A DNA stretch of 64,000 nucleotides, taken from contig NZ_RYFF01000021.1 in NCBI RefSeq assembly GCF_004138165.1, forward strand, positions 28,686 through 92,685. Direction: 5' to 3'. Below the pieces are notes generated by a model that searched no databases, was not told where the DNA came from, and saw only the letters and a program-made list of their open reading frames with translations. Positions 53,135 through 62,423 of this stretch are shown here, in pieces. The stretch's first letter is position 1, and the number at the start of each line of letters is the position of its first letter. Made by a program: the position numbers and the translations under genes. This DNA comes from Candidatus Chloroploca sp. Khr17 (GTDB lineage: Bacteria > Chloroflexota > Chloroflexia > Chloroflexales > Chloroflexaceae).

Positions 53135-53578
53135 CTATTTCCCTGATTGACTGCTCAAACTCAACGTGGCGAGCGATGGCCCATTCAACACCGGGTGCAT
53201 ATGTTCAGGAGGCATAATCGCTTTCACAATCGGTACAAGCTCACGTAACTCAATCGGTTTGGCAACATAACGATCTACCCCCAACTCGCGCATACGCGCA
53301 CGCAACCCGGGTGTATCATACGCGGTAAGTACCAGCACCGGAATATCAGGCCGGAATGCTTGGGCTACTCGTATTAGGGATAGCGCACCATTGGTGTGGG
53401 GATTCGGATCGACAATTAAAAGATCAACATTGCCCATTGCACACGAGAGCCACGCCGCGTTCGGAGAGGGTGCAACCCAAACGCTAAAACGTTCGCCAAG
53501 CATGGTTTGGAGCCCGCGCTGGGTAATCAGCGCAGCAGCCGGGTCATCATCAACAATGTAGATCTGACGAACAGGCAT
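53135..53578 (-). CDS. Stand-alone response-regulator receiver
   Basis: 147 residues. Receiver fold with acidic pocket VDDD, phospho-Asp in LLIVDPNPH (near 57), Thr in VLTAYD and Lys in YVAKPI. There is no DNA-binding domain; a short Ser/Leu-rich tail ends the protein. It may act by protein interaction, possibly with the kinase encoded at 53932, which runs in the same direction upstream but 353 bases away. Confidence 0.85.
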   Translation of the reverse strand: MPVRQIYIVDDDPAAALITQRGLQTMLGERFSVWVAPSPNAAWLSCAMGNVDLLIVDPNPHTNGALSLIRVAQAFRPDIPVLVLTAYDTPGLRARMRELGVDRYVAKPIELRELVPIVKAIMPPEHMHPVLNGPSLATLSLSSQSGK

Positions 53579-53931
53579 GGGATACGCTCCTCCGCCCTAC
53601 TAGGTACGGAGTAGAATACACGAAGCGACACAATTCACCTGCCCCTATCGTAGCAGTCTCAGCCCACTCTGTGATGGGGCGACGCCGCAACTGGTAGTAG
53701 CAAAATAACAACTCACCTGATTTGACCTGACAGGCAATCTAGAGCGTTGTAAAGCCACAACTAGCCGTGTTAGGATGGCAAAACGATTTACACTTTTGGT
53801 GTGGAGGGCGCACTCTAATGCGTCAGCGCGGGGTTAAAAGCTAAAGGGGTCAACTATTGATGTTTCAACATAATACCGAGACGTGCTGAGCACGTCTCGG
53901 TATTATGTTGCGTGCGAGGAACGCGTATGCG
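53579..53931. other. 353-base intergenic region
   Basis: No gene seen. It contains the long hairpin at 53866 and upstream sequence of the orphan receiver. Otherwise nothing recognisable. Confidence 0.5.
53866..53910. terminator. Long perfect hairpin
   Basis: 21-bp perfect stem with TGA loop (left 53866-53886, right 53890-53910), 21 bases after the stop of the minus-strand kinase gene. Confidence 0.65.
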
Positions 53932-55335
53932 CTATGCATTGACAGGCAAAAAGAGCGTAAACACGGTTCCCGTGCCTATTTCGCTCTCGACCGTAATGCG
54001 CCCTCCGTGCTGAGTAACAATATGGGCGCTGATGGCAAGCCCAAGACCTGTCCCCTGGACTTTGGTAGTATAAAATGGTTCAAAGAGGTGGGGGAGGTGC
54101 TCGGCGGGGATGCCTACGCCTGTATCTGCGATATAAATCCCTATTGTTGACGGTGCCTCAGGGCGTGCCTGCAGCATCTGCGTAGTCACCCGCAGTTCGC
54201 CGCCCCGTGGCATAGCGTCACATGCATTAAGAATAATATTGAGGAAGACCTGGCGGATCTGATCGGCGTGGGCGATGGTAAGCGGCAGATCCGGCTCGAG
54301 GTTAGCAACGGCTTGAATATGCCCGTGACGCAGGTGGGTCTGGACAAGTTCGAGGGTTTCGCGGAGCAACGCATTAATGCTCGTCGCCGCAAGTTCGGCG
54401 CGGGTAGGCCGATAGAAGTCGCGCATCCGCGTGATAATGCGGGCGATGCGCCCGAGTTCTTGCTGGGCAATCGAGAGAAAGGTGCGTTGGGGTGCATCCT
54501 CGGGCAAATCTTGCTCGACCAAGTAGAGGCTATTGCGGGCGGCATAGAGGGGATTATTGATCTCGTGCGCCACCGACGCCGATAACTCACCCACCGCCGC
54601 CAATTTAGCACTCTGCAACAATTGGGCCTGGGCCGTATTCAAGCGAGCCTGGGCCTCGGCGTGCAGCGACTGGGTCAGGGCCAAGTCGCGTTGCAAGACG
54701 ACGGCACGGGCGCGTTGGGTCACTTCGTCAATTGCGACGGCGGTCAGATCGGCCAGGGCCTGAACAAACGGAATATCACGCGGGTGATAGAGATGCGCAT
54801 GCACGCCACCATAGAGCACCAGCGCGCCCATTTGCGTACTCTCGACGCGCAGGGGGGCCAGCAAGGCGCTATACGGCGGCCAGGATGGCAGCCCATCCTG
54901 CAAAGCCGCGAGGTTATGCGCACTCATCCTCTCCAGCGCGAGTTCAAGTTCAGGGCCAACGAGCAACATTGCCCGCGGCGACATAATCGCCATCTCGGCG
55001 AGCCCGGGCCCACATGGGCGTCCTTCTTCGTCAGCCGACGCCCAGAGCACCAGCCGGTCGCTTTCGGGATCACGCAGGAAGAGATGAGCGGCACTCGTTC
55101 CGGGAAAGAGATTCACCGCTTCACGGACAACCAGTTGCACGATGGCGTCGACATCGCGACTGATCAACAAAACTGCCGAAATTGAGAGGATCGCACTCAA
55201 ACGGGCACTCAACTCGACAGCCCGACTCTGTTGCAGTTCCGCCTCACGCTCAACTGCCTCTGCTCGCGCCTCGGCAATCTGCAGACGCTTCTCGAGGGAT
55301 TGAACATATGCACGCATTTCTCCGAGGTCGCCCAT
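53932..55335 (-). CDS. Soluble GAF-domain sensor histidine kinase
   Basis: 467 residues. N-terminal coiled coil (about 1-50), GAF domain (about 55-215), second coiled coil, HisKA with phospho-His in ELSASVAHEINNPLYAARN (near 255), and ATPase domain (NIILNACDAMPRGG, DTGVGIP, TKVQGTGLGLAI). No membrane helix. I start at ATG 55335; the longer frame upstream crosses the divergent promoter and is not kinase-like. It is divergent from an OmpR-type regulator, a plausible partner. Confidence 0.9.
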   Translation of the reverse strand: MGDLGEMRAYVQSLEKRLQIAEARAEAVEREAELQQSRAVELSARLSAILSISAVLLISRDVDAIVQLVVREAVNLFPGTSAAHLFLRDPESDRLVLWASADEEGRPCGPGLAEMAIMSPRAMLLVGPELELALERMSAHNLAALQDGLPSWPPYSALLAPLRVESTQMGALVLYGGVHAHLYHPRDIPFVQALADLTAVAIDEVTQRARAVVLQRDLALTQSLHAEAQARLNTAQAQLLQSAKLAAVGELSASVAHEINNPLYAARNSLYLVEQDLPEDAPQRTFLSIAQQELGRIARIITRMRDFYRPTRAELAATSINALLRETLELVQTHLRHGHIQAVANLEPDLPLTIAHADQIRQVFLNIILNACDAMPRGGELRVTTQMLQARPEAPSTIGIYIADTGVGIPAEHLPHLFEPFYTTKVQGTGLGLAISAHIVTQHGGRITVESEIGTGTVFTLFLPVNA

Positions 55336-55353
55336 TGTTATCGCTCCAACGCG

Positions 55354-55383
55354 TTGACACTGCCAAGCGTCGCACAGTATAAT
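55354..55383 (+). promoter_or_regulatory. Sigma-70 promoter of the OmpR-type regulator
   Basis: Perfect TTGACA (55354-55359), an 18-base spacer and perfect TATAAT (55378-55383). Confidence 0.75.
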
Positions 55384-55438
55384 GCCGAAAAGATGAATCC
55401 CCCAAACTATAGTGCTTTTTGGCACGGAGTGCAAACGA

Positions 55439-56290
55439 ATGACGCAATCTGCCCATATTCTTGTTGTTGATGACGAGCAAAACATCCGCCTGACCCTCTC
55501 GACGTTGCTCAGCCGCGCCGGATATATCGTTACCGTAGCGGCGAGTGGTGAAGAAGCGGTGGCAATGTTCGAGCGTCAGCAGTTTGATTTGATGCTCGTC
55601 GATCTGCAGATGCCGGGCATCAACGGCATCCAGGTCGTCGAAGCCTTGCGACAGCGTTCAAATGATACGGTGGTCATTATTCTCACCGGCCATGGTTCGT
55701 TGGAAACAGCGATCGAAGGCTTGCATCAGGGTATTTTCGATTATATGCTCAAGACGAGTGATCCCGGACAAATTATTGAGCGAGTCAAGGCCGGGTTGAA
55801 TGAACGTACGAAACGTCAGCGCCAGAATGCGCTCATCAATGCGATCGGGGCCGCTGCTCAGGAATTGACCGGGGCAATGCCAGGGGACGATACCGCTACG
55901 CCGCTTGCCGCAGCCACACCGGCCCCATCGTTGCCGGCCACCCAGCCTACGCCAGCTATGTCGACGACCAGTAGCAATGATCGCCAGGTGCTTATTGGTC
56001 AGTTGCAACTCGATACCTGGCACCAGACAGCCATGCTTGGCGGGCGCTCGCTCAATCTGACGCCAACCGAGTTTCGTTTGCTGCTCTGCCTCGCTGAGCA
56101 CGCCGGACAGATGCTTTCGTATACCCAATTGGTGCGTTGTGCCCAGGGCTACGAGGCCAATGATATGGAGGCTGGCGAGTTGATCAAGCCGCATATTCAT
56201 CATCTGCGCCAGAAGATCGAACCCGATCCAAGTGCGCCGCGTTATCTGCTGAATGTTCGTGGCAAAGGTTATATTTTGCAGATTGATTAG
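55439..56290 (+). CDS. OmpR-type response regulator with long linker
   Basis: 283 residues. Receiver (ILVVDDEQNIRLT, phospho-Asp in LMLVDLQMPG near 54), then a Pro/Ala/Thr-rich linker of about 45 residues, then a winged-helix OmpR domain (LNLTPTEFRLLLCL, KIEPDPSAPRYLLNVRGKGY). The linker is much longer than usual. Start ATG 55439 has GGAG upstream. Probably the partner of the divergent GAF kinase. It may be cotranscribed with sufE 40 bases downstream. Confidence 0.9.
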   Translation: MTQSAHILVVDDEQNIRLTLSTLLSRAGYIVTVAASGEEAVAMFERQQFDLMLVDLQMPGINGIQVVEALRQRSNDTVVIILTGHGSLETAIEGLHQGIFDYMLKTSDPGQIIERVKAGLNERTKRQRQNALINAIGAAAQELTGAMPGDDTATPLAAATPAPSLPATQPTPAMSTTSSNDRQVLIGQLQLDTWHQTAMLGGRSLNLTPTEFRLLLCLAEHAGQMLSYTQLVRCAQGYEANDMEAGELIKPHIHHLRQKIEPDPSAPRYLLNVRGKGYILQID

Positions 56291-56330
56291 CGCCTAAAAC
56301 CCTCCCTAACAGCCAAAGAAGAGATGCTCA

Positions 56331-56774
56331 ATGAATGAAACCCCTCGTATTCCTCCACGGTTACAGGAAATTATTGAAGAATTCCAGCTAAGTGACCGTA
56401 CCGAGAAACTGGAATTAATGTTGGAGTATGCCGACCGCCTTCTTCCTTTGCCCCAACATCTCCAGGGTCATAGCGGGATGGAACAGGTGCATGAGTGTAT
56501 GAGCCCAGTCTTTGTTCAAGGCGAACTGGTTGATGGGGGCATGATTTTTCATATTGATGTGCCACCTGAAGCGCCAACGATTCGCGGGTATGCTTCACTG
56601 CTCGCCGAAGGGCTTCGGGGAATTACACCGCAAGAGGTACTGGCGGTACCGGGCAATTTTTTTGAGGCCATGGGCCTACATCAGGTGCTCAGCCCCCAGC
56701 GGCTCAACGGCATCACCGCGCTTCTGGCCTATATAAAGCGCCAGGCCCTGCGCTTCCTCCCAGCCTCCTCGTGA
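56331..56774 (+). CDS. sufE: SufE-like sulfur acceptor protein
   Basis: 147 residues of the SufE/CsdE fold. The sulfur-accepting Cys is in VHECMSPVF (near residue 56). The family takes persulfide sulfur from the desulfurase SufS for Fe-S cluster assembly. No suf operon is nearby. Confidence 0.88.
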   Translation: MNETPRIPPRLQEIIEEFQLSDRTEKLELMLEYADRLLPLPQHLQGHSGMEQVHECMSPVFVQGELVDGGMIFHIDVPPEAPTIRGYASLLAEGLRGITPQEVLAVPGNFFEAMGLHQVLSPQRLNGITALLAYIKRQALRFLPASS

Positions 56775-56788
56775 AGCCTTGGCGACCA

Positions 56789-56833
56789 CAAAGCAAACAG
56801 AGACGCCCGGTAAGGGCGTCTCTGTTTGCTTTG
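56789..56833. terminator. Long perfect hairpin between convergent genes
   Basis: 20-bp perfect stem with a five-base loop (GGTAA), between sufE and the small minus-strand gene. Confidence 0.65.
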
Positions 56834-56844
56834 GGTATCGTATC

Positions 56845-57036
56845 TTACGCTACGCGTGCATCAAGTAACGCACGTGCCAGTGTATCAAGGATTGAGGCAG
56901 GACGCGCACCAGGGGTGATCCCGATCCGTCGTACCAAGACCCGGCGGTAGAGATGGAGGGTCTCGGGCGCAAAGTAGCAACGGCGTCGGTGCGCATGATG
57001 CGGCACATGGGGTGATGGTCGCAACTGAATAATCAT
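56845..57036 (-). CDS. Hypothetical small basic protein
   Basis: 63 residues, rich in Arg and His (HVPHHAHRRRCYFAPETLHLYRRVLVRRIG), with an Ala/Leu-rich helix at the end. GAGG lies six bases before ATG 57036 and a hairpin follows the stop, which supports expression. No family recognised. The 221 bases upstream (57037-57257) show nothing else. Confidence 0.5.
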   Translation of the reverse strand: MIIQLRPSPHVPHHAHRRRCYFAPETLHLYRRVLVRRIGITPGARPASILDTLARALLDARVA

Positions 57037-57257
57037 CGAAGACCTCGCATAGCTTGTGAGCTACTTCACAGGGTTTATGATACTGCCTACAGCGCACTGC
57101 GTCAAGAGGTGATCAATGCGCAATAATTGTGCATCTGCTTTGCTTTATGGTATTGCAACCATAGCGTGGAAGCACCCGACACCCGACGTGCGTGCATACA
57201 ATTATGCGGATACCCCGAGGCCGCTAGATGACTGCGCGAGGCCACGCAGCTGCCTCT

Positions 57258-57647
57258 TCAGCCCATCTGGGTCGTATGCTCAGGAAGAACAACGATGACA
57301 ACGCGTTCGTCGCCGGGTTGATGCCACGGATAACGATCCTGACCAAGATACTTTTTGGCCATGCTATCAATAAAAGCCCGTTCGGGATCTGGCTCAATGG
57401 CAGCTACATGCCCACGGATCTCAAGGTACCGATATGGATTGCCGGGATCAACGATTGAGAGGGCAATGCGAGGATCATGCTTGAGATTACGGTATTTCTG
57501 GCGGGTTGTTGTCTGGCTAAAACGAAGATAGGTACCATCCCACCCAAACCAGACCGGATTGACTTGCGGCTCACCCTTAGGGCCGATAGTTGCCACATGA
57601 GCCAGCGCATTACTGGTAAGCAGATCAACATACTGATCATCAATCAT
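57258..57647 (-). CDS. PPOX-class F420/FMN-dependent enzyme
   Basis: 129 residues with the split-barrel flavin-binding fold: LAHVATIGPKGEPQVNPVWFGWDG (about 15-40), LRFSQTTTRQKYRNLKHDPR and EIRGHVAAIEPDPE. This is the pyridoxamine-phosphate-oxidase-like/F420-binding family that reduces varied substrates. Cofactor choice (F420 or FMN) is not certain from sequence. Confidence 0.85.
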   Translation of the reverse strand: MIDDQYVDLLTSNALAHVATIGPKGEPQVNPVWFGWDGTYLRFSQTTTRQKYRNLKHDPRIALSIVDPGNPYRYLEIRGHVAAIEPDPERAFIDSMAKKYLGQDRYPWHQPGDERVVIVVLPEHTTQMG

Positions 57648-57722
57648 GGAATTTTACCTTCTTACAATGCTGCGCAATTGCTGTGCGGATAGTATACACG
57701 AAGTTACGGCCTTGGCCCTTCA

Positions 57723-59123
57723 TCAGAGGTCAAAGCTATGATGGATGGCACGTACGGCATCATCGCCATCGCTCGCCGCAACCACCAACGAAATATTATT
57801 CTCGGTACTACCCTGGGCAATGGCAATAATATTGATGCCAACATTGCCCAGCGCACCAAAGACGCGCCCGGCAATGCCTGGGGTGCCGCGCATTCCCGAG
57901 CCGACGACGGCAATGATGACGACTTGGTCGAGCACTTCGACATGCTCGACATTGTGGCTGGACAAATCAGCTGCGAGCTCGGCGCGCAAGGCCGTGACCG
58001 CCGCCGCGGCCTCGGCCCGGGGCACAGCTAAACAGACGCTCTGTTCGCTGGACGCCTGGGTGATCAGCAGGGTGTTGGCGCCTACCCGCGCCACGGCCCC
58101 GAAGATCCGTGCGGCGACGCCCGTCAGCCCAAGCATACCCGGCCCGCCGACAGTGATCAGGCTGGCATCGTTGATCGCCGTGACTGCCCGTGCCGTGCCG
58201 GGCATGTCGGTTCCGTTGATGATGGTGCCTGGATGCGCCGGGTTAAAGGTGTTGCGAATACGGATCGGGATTTTTGCTTGCACCAGCGGGCGTACTGTCT
58301 TGGGATGCAAGACATTGGCCCCATAGTAAGCCATCTCGCCCATTTCGTTGTACGAGAGGCGTGGCAGGGTACGAGCTTCGGGCACCACTTTCGGATTGGC
58401 CGTCAGGACGCCGTCAACCTCTTTCCAGAACCAGACTTCCTTCGCCTCAAGCACGGCACCCAGGATACCACACGTATAGTCGGACCCACCGCGCCCGAGC
58501 GTCGTTGGCACGCCAGCCTTGGTGGCCCCAATAAAACCGGTCACCACGGGCACAATCTTCTGGGCCAGCATTGGTTCAAGCACCGCCCGGCTCGTCGCAC
58601 GGGTCTCGTCCATCAGCGGTGCCGCCGAGCCATAGTGTTCATCGGTGACAATGAGGCGCGTCGCATCAACGGCTTCAGCGGCAAGACCAGCGCTACGCAG
58701 TGCGGCAGCAATGAGGCGGGCATTGAGGCGCTCGCCAAGCCCGCTAAAGAGATCGAGCGCCCGTGGCGTCAATTCGCCGAGCACCGCAATGCTATGCGAA
58801 AGATTGCTCAGATACGCCAGCATCGCCCGCAATTCGGGTTCAAGGGCGGCACACTCTTCGGGTGTAGCAAGTTCGGCGGCGGCTTGCAGATGAAGGTCGA
58901 GCAAACGTGGCGCAACATCGCCCGTTGCCTCACCATTGCCGGCAGCTGCGGCCTTGGCCGCTGCGATCAGGGTGTCGGTCGTACGTAAATCGGGGGCGTT
59001 CATTGCCGACACCACGACCACAACCTCGTGCTCGCGGTGGCTGTCAGCGACAATCCGGGCCACATGGCGGATGGCATCGGCACTGCCCACCGATGTCCCG
59101 CCGAACTTCATCACAATTCGCAT
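57723..59123 (-). CDS. lysC: Aspartate kinase
   Basis: 466 residues. N-terminal kinase domain (MKFGGTSVGSADAIRHV; GRGGSDYTCG near 230; AYYGANVLHPKTVRPL near 280) and two C-terminal ACT domains for feedback control (about 330-466, ITVGGPGMLGLTGVAARIFG and VGSGMRGTPGIAGRVFGALG). First step of Lys/Thr/Met synthesis. Start ATG 59123 has AGAGGA upstream. It is not fused to homoserine dehydrogenase. It is probably cotranscribed with the quinone oxidoreductase gene 60 bases upstream, across a hairpin. Confidence 0.94.
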   Translation of the reverse strand: MRIVMKFGGTSVGSADAIRHVARIVADSHREHEVVVVVSAMNAPDLRTTDTLIAAAKAAAAGNGEATGDVAPRLLDLHLQAAAELATPEECAALEPELRAMLAYLSNLSHSIAVLGELTPRALDLFSGLGERLNARLIAAALRSAGLAAEAVDATRLIVTDEHYGSAAPLMDETRATSRAVLEPMLAQKIVPVVTGFIGATKAGVPTTLGRGGSDYTCGILGAVLEAKEVWFWKEVDGVLTANPKVVPEARTLPRLSYNEMGEMAYYGANVLHPKTVRPLVQAKIPIRIRNTFNPAHPGTIINGTDMPGTARAVTAINDASLITVGGPGMLGLTGVAARIFGAVARVGANTLLITQASSEQSVCLAVPRAEAAAAVTALRAELAADLSSHNVEHVEVLDQVVIIAVVGSGMRGTPGIAGRVFGALGNVGINIIAIAQGSTENNISLVVAASDGDDAVRAIHHSFDL

Positions 59124-59154
59124 GCGTTCCTCTTTGTGTTTTGCCACTTAATGC

Positions 59155-59190
59155 ACCATAAAGGTGCGCCATACGGCGCACCTTTATGGT
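59155..59190. terminator. Hairpin between qor-like gene and lysC
   Basis: 16-bp perfect stem ACCATAAAGGTGCGCC/GGCGCACCTTTATGGT with ATAC loop. It contains the stop codon of the oxidoreductase gene (59184-59186). Confidence 0.65.
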
Positions 59191-60152
59191 AAAATCAAGA
59201 CCTTGCCGGTCGTCTCGCGTCCTTCAAGCGCACGGTGCGCCGCTGCGGCGTCGGCCAGCGCATAGCTACGATCAATGCGTACGTTTAGGTTGCCACTGCC
59301 GATCCACGCAAAGATATCGCCTGTGCGCCAGGCTAATTCTTCGCTCGTCGCAATATAGTTAGCCAGGGTCGGGCGCGTCAGGAAGAGCGAGCCTTTGCTG
59401 CTCAAGACCAGGGGGCTGACGGGCGGCACCGGGCCACTCGCATTGCCAAAGGTGACCATCATGCCCCGGGGCCGCAGACTGTCGAGGCTGCCTTCCCAGG
59501 TTGTCGCCCCGACCGAGTCGTAGACGACGTCAACGCCACGCCCGTCGGTCAACTCACGCACGCGCTGGGGAAAGGACTCACGTGTATAGAAAACGACTTC
59601 GTCGACCCCGGCACCCCGTGCAAGGGCCGCTTTGGCCTCTGTCGAAACAGTTCCGATGACCCGTGCGCCGATCGCCTTCGCCATCTGCACCAACAAGAGC
59701 CCAACCCCACCTGCGGCTGCGTGGACAAGGCAGGTCTCACCGGACTGCAACGGATACGTGCTCGTCACCAGATAGTGCGCCGTCATGCCCTGGAGCATCA
59801 CCGCCGCAGCCTGGTTCAAAGCAACCTCGGCGGGCACGGCGACCAGGCGCTCGGCAGGGGCCAGGGCATATTCGGCATAACCACCCGCTCCCGAAGCGGT
59901 GGCGACCCGATCGCCAACGGTCCAACCCGTCACCCCTGCGCCCAGCGCATCAATCGTGCCAGCAAACTCCATCCCAGGGGTAAAGGGCAAGGGCAGTTTG
60001 TAGAGCCCGGTACGATGGTAGGTGTCAATAAAATTGAGCCCGATGGCGGCCACGTGGACGCGTACCTGACCAGGCCCAGGCTCGGGTGGGGTGATGTCAA
60101 CCAGTTGCAAAACCTCGGGGCCACCTGTTGCATGAACGTGAATCGCGCGCAT
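59184..60152 (-). CDS. qor: NADPH:quinone oxidoreductase (zinc-independent MDR family)
   Basis: 322 residues. GroES-like N-terminal domain without the zinc Cys set ([20 protein letters not shown], then [12 protein letters not shown]) and a Rossmann NADPH site ([18 protein letters not shown] near 145). QOR-type signature throughout. It reduces quinones, alkenals or similar. Start ATG 60152 is chosen because GAGGAGAA is eight bases upstream. Confidence 0.9.
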   Translation of the reverse strand: MRAIHVHATGGPEVLQLVDITPPEPGPGQVRVHVAAIGLNFIDTYHRTGLYKLPLPFTPGMEFAGTIDALGAGVTGWTVGDRVATASGAGGYAEYALAPAERLVAVPAEVALNQAAAVMLQGMTAHYLVTSTYPLQSGETCLVHAAAGGVGLLLVQMAKAIGARVIGTVSTEAKAALARGAGVDEVVFYTRESFPQRVRELTDGRGVDVVYDSVGATTWEGSLDSLRPRGMMVTFGNASGPVPPVSPLVLSSKGSLFLTRPTLANYIATSEELAWRTGDIFAWIGSGNLNVRIDRSYALADAAAAHRALEGRETTGKVLILP

Positions 60153-60292
60153 AGTCACTTCTCCTCGTCACAGCCTTTACTGTGCGCACCCTTGCGCCAG
60201 TATCAGAAATCAGCCTATACTATAACAGGAATCGTAAATAGCTCGTGCTGTTGTCGGGTTGTCTGACACGATGTGATGTAAGGAGTAGTACA

Positions 60293-60931
60293 TTGCGCCT
60301 GGAGAAGAACGGTCTGCCCGCAAATTACTTCAAGCGCTATGATGAAAGCGACGACCGTGGTTTTTACCTCTACCCACGGTTGACGGCGCATATTGATGAG
60401 GCTGCCTCGGCTGCGACGTCACAACTCTTCCGCGAGTTGTTGCCACCTGGCGGGCGCATACTTGATTTGATGAGTAGTTTTGTCAGCCATATGCCACTTG
60501 AGGTCACGTATGCAGAGGTGGTTGGCCTGGGGCTGAATGAAGAAGAGATGCGCAACAATGCGCAACTCGATGCGTGTGTGATCCATGATCTCAATAAAGA
60601 ACCGCACCTGCCCTTTGACGATGCCTCATTTGATGGTGCGGTCTGCACGGTTTCCGTGCAATATATGACGCGCCCGATTGAGGTCTTTGCCGAAATGGGA
60701 CGTGTCTTGCGCCCTGGTTCGCCCTTTATTGTGACCTTTTCCAACCGTTGTTTCCCCAGCAAAGCCGTGCAGATCTGGGTCAATACAAGTGATGCACAGC
60801 ATAGCATCCTGGTGCGGCGCTATTTTGAACTGGCCGGCTGTTTTGACGAAATTGTCTCCCTGGATCGATCACCACGACGCTGGCTCAGTGACCCCCTCTA
60901 TGCTGTGGTTGGTGTGACCGAGCGGGCATGA
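60293..60931 (+). CDS. SAM-dependent methyltransferase-like protein
   Basis: 212 residues starting at TTG 60293, seven bases after AAGGAG; the longer frame has no ribosome-binding site. Methyltransferase-11-like fold: motif I is modified (GGRILDLMSSFVSHMP near 55, where GxGxG is normal), then LPFDDASFDGAVCTVSVQYM and EMGRVLRPGSPFIVTFSN. Because the glycine loop is replaced by SS-F, SAM binding is plausible but not certain. A TTGCGC-18-TATACT promoter lies at 60192-60221. Confidence 0.72.
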   Translation: MRLEKNGLPANYFKRYDESDDRGFYLYPRLTAHIDEAASAATSQLFRELLPPGGRILDLMSSFVSHMPLEVTYAEVVGLGLNEEEMRNNAQLDACVIHDLNKEPHLPFDDASFDGAVCTVSVQYMTRPIEVFAEMGRVLRPGSPFIVTFSNRCFPSKAVQIWVNTSDAQHSILVRRYFELAGCFDEIVSLDRSPRRWLSDPLYAVVGVTERA

Positions 60932-60949
60932 GGGTCCTCTGAATCCTGG

Positions 60950-60955
60950 TATAAT
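60950..60955 (+). promoter_or_regulatory. Extended -10 promoter of the CpXC gene
   Basis: TGGTATAAT (extended -10 with TG), 40 bases before the start. Confidence 0.5.
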
Positions 60956-60994
60956 CAAGCCCGAAGTGAAACCGAAAAAGGATTGGAGCGCATT

Positions 60995-62296
60995 ATGCCC
61001 CCGGTTGCCCCCCAGCCTGTGCAAATTACTTGCCCGGCGTGTGGTACGTCTTTTCGCACTGGTATCTATACGCTGGTTGATGTAACTGTACAGCCTGAAT
61101 TGAAGCCGGCCCTTCTGGGGGGCCAGCTAAATGTGGCTGTCTGCCCAAAGTGTCGTACCCCGAGCATGATTGGTGCTCCGCTTGTCTATCACGATGCCGC
61201 CAAGCAACTCTGCCTTGTCCATGTTCCAGCCGAGTTGAATAGTAGCCCGCAGGAGCAAGAGCAGTTTGTTGGTGAAGCGACCAGTTTTTTGCTGCGCGAG
61301 CTGCCCAAAGACGTGTCACGGGCATATCTGCTTGCCCCGCGCCGTTTTTTGAGTATGCAGTCGCTCGTCGAGGCGATCTTTGAAGCCGACGGGGTGAGCC
61401 GTGAGGCGCTTGATCGGCAGCGTGCCCATATCGAGTTGATCAGTGAGCTCGCGAGTGTGGTTGGTGATGAGGATCAGTTTGCGTCAATGGTGACGCAACG
61501 ACGGACTGATCTGACCCCCGAGTTTTTTGCGACGCTGTCGGCTTTTGTGCAGGCAACGCCCCCTGATCAGGCCGAAACACGCCAGTTGCTGATGGCGATC
61601 CAGAATCAACTGCTTGACACCTACGACGAAGAGCCACCCGATGAGGAGGAGATGCAAGAGGCGCTCGAGCGTCTCGTTGCGGTAGCCGATGAAGAGCTTG
61701 ACCTGGCAGTGGCCGAGTTGCGCCCGGTGCTCGATTATGGCTTTTTTGAATTGCTGACGGGCCGAATTGAGGCTGCCGAACAGGCCGGTGAGCAGGCAAC
61801 CGCAGCGGCCCTCACTGACCGACGTGCTCGCATTCTCGCGGCGGTCGAACAACTCGACCGCGAAGCCGAGGCCATGTTCGAGGCGGGCAGTGCCCTGCTG
61901 CAAGAGGTGATGCAAGCCCCCGATCCCGAGGCAGCCCTGCGTGAGCGCGGTGAAGCGATTGACGAAGCCTTTATGATGGTGCTTTCGGCCAATGTTGGGG
62001 CCGCGCAGCGTGCCGGACGCGATGATATCGAGACCATGCTGACCCGCCTGGCCGATGTTGCGATTGATGTCATCCAGGCCCGCCTCTCGCCCGAAGAGCG
62101 TTTTATCAATGAGTTGCTGATGGCCGAGACTCCCCAGACAGCAACACGGCTCTTGCGTACCAATGTTGCGCGGATTACGCCAGAACTGATCAAGCAACTC
62201 AATGAACTGGCCGACCAGGAAGAGCGGCGTGCCAATAAGCCCATTGCTGAGCGCTTGCGGCAACTCGCCCGCGAGTGCGGGGCGATGCTCTTTTAA
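60995..62296 (+). CDS. CpXC-domain protein
   Basis: 433 residues. The N-terminal CpXC domain (about 10-130) has zinc-type Cys pairs CPAC (residues near 13) and CPKC (near 52). The rest is mostly acidic helices and coiled coil (about 200-430, DEEPPDEEEMQEALERL). Start ATG 60995 is six bases after GGAG. The family has no proven function; a metal-binding scaffold is plausible. Confidence 0.8.
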   Translation: MPPVAPQPVQITCPACGTSFRTGIYTLVDVTVQPELKPALLGGQLNVAVCPKCRTPSMIGAPLVYHDAAKQLCLVHVPAELNSSPQEQEQFVGEATSFLLRELPKDVSRAYLLAPRRFLSMQSLVEAIFEADGVSREALDRQRAHIELISELASVVGDEDQFASMVTQRRTDLTPEFFATLSAFVQATPPDQAETRQLLMAIQNQLLDTYDEEPPDEEEMQEALERLVAVADEELDLAVAELRPVLDYGFFELLTGRIEAAEQAGEQATAAALTDRRARILAAVEQLDREAEAMFEAGSALLQEVMQAPDPEAALRERGEAIDEAFMMVLSANVGAAQRAGRDDIETMLTRLADVAIDVIQARLSPEERFINELLMAETPQTATRLLRTNVARITPELIKQLNELADQEERRANKPIAERLRQLARECGAMLF

Positions 62297-62322
62297 GCCC
62301 AATACCTTGCCAAAAAGGCGGT

Positions 62323-62383
62323 TTTTTGACGCAAAGGCGCAAAGGCGCAAAGTTTTTAGTGTAGGTGCGCTAACCCTTGGCGG
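62323..62383 (+). repeat. Dispersed repeat, copy 2 (inverted relative to 3031)
   Basis: GACGCAAAGGCGCAAAGGCG, then AAGTTTTTAGTG and AACCCTTGG. It matches the minus strand of 3031-3092 over about 60 bases. It lies between the CpXC gene and the glycosyltransferase. Confidence 0.7.
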
Positions 62384-62423
62384 CTTGGTGTGGGCTTACT
62401 TGAATGGTATTGCTTTTAAGCCT

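Noticed and set aside
59124..59183. Lysine riboswitch upstream of lysC
   Set aside because: Only 60 bases separate lysC from the preceding gene, largely taken up by a hairpin; the roughly 170-base lysine riboswitch cannot fit.
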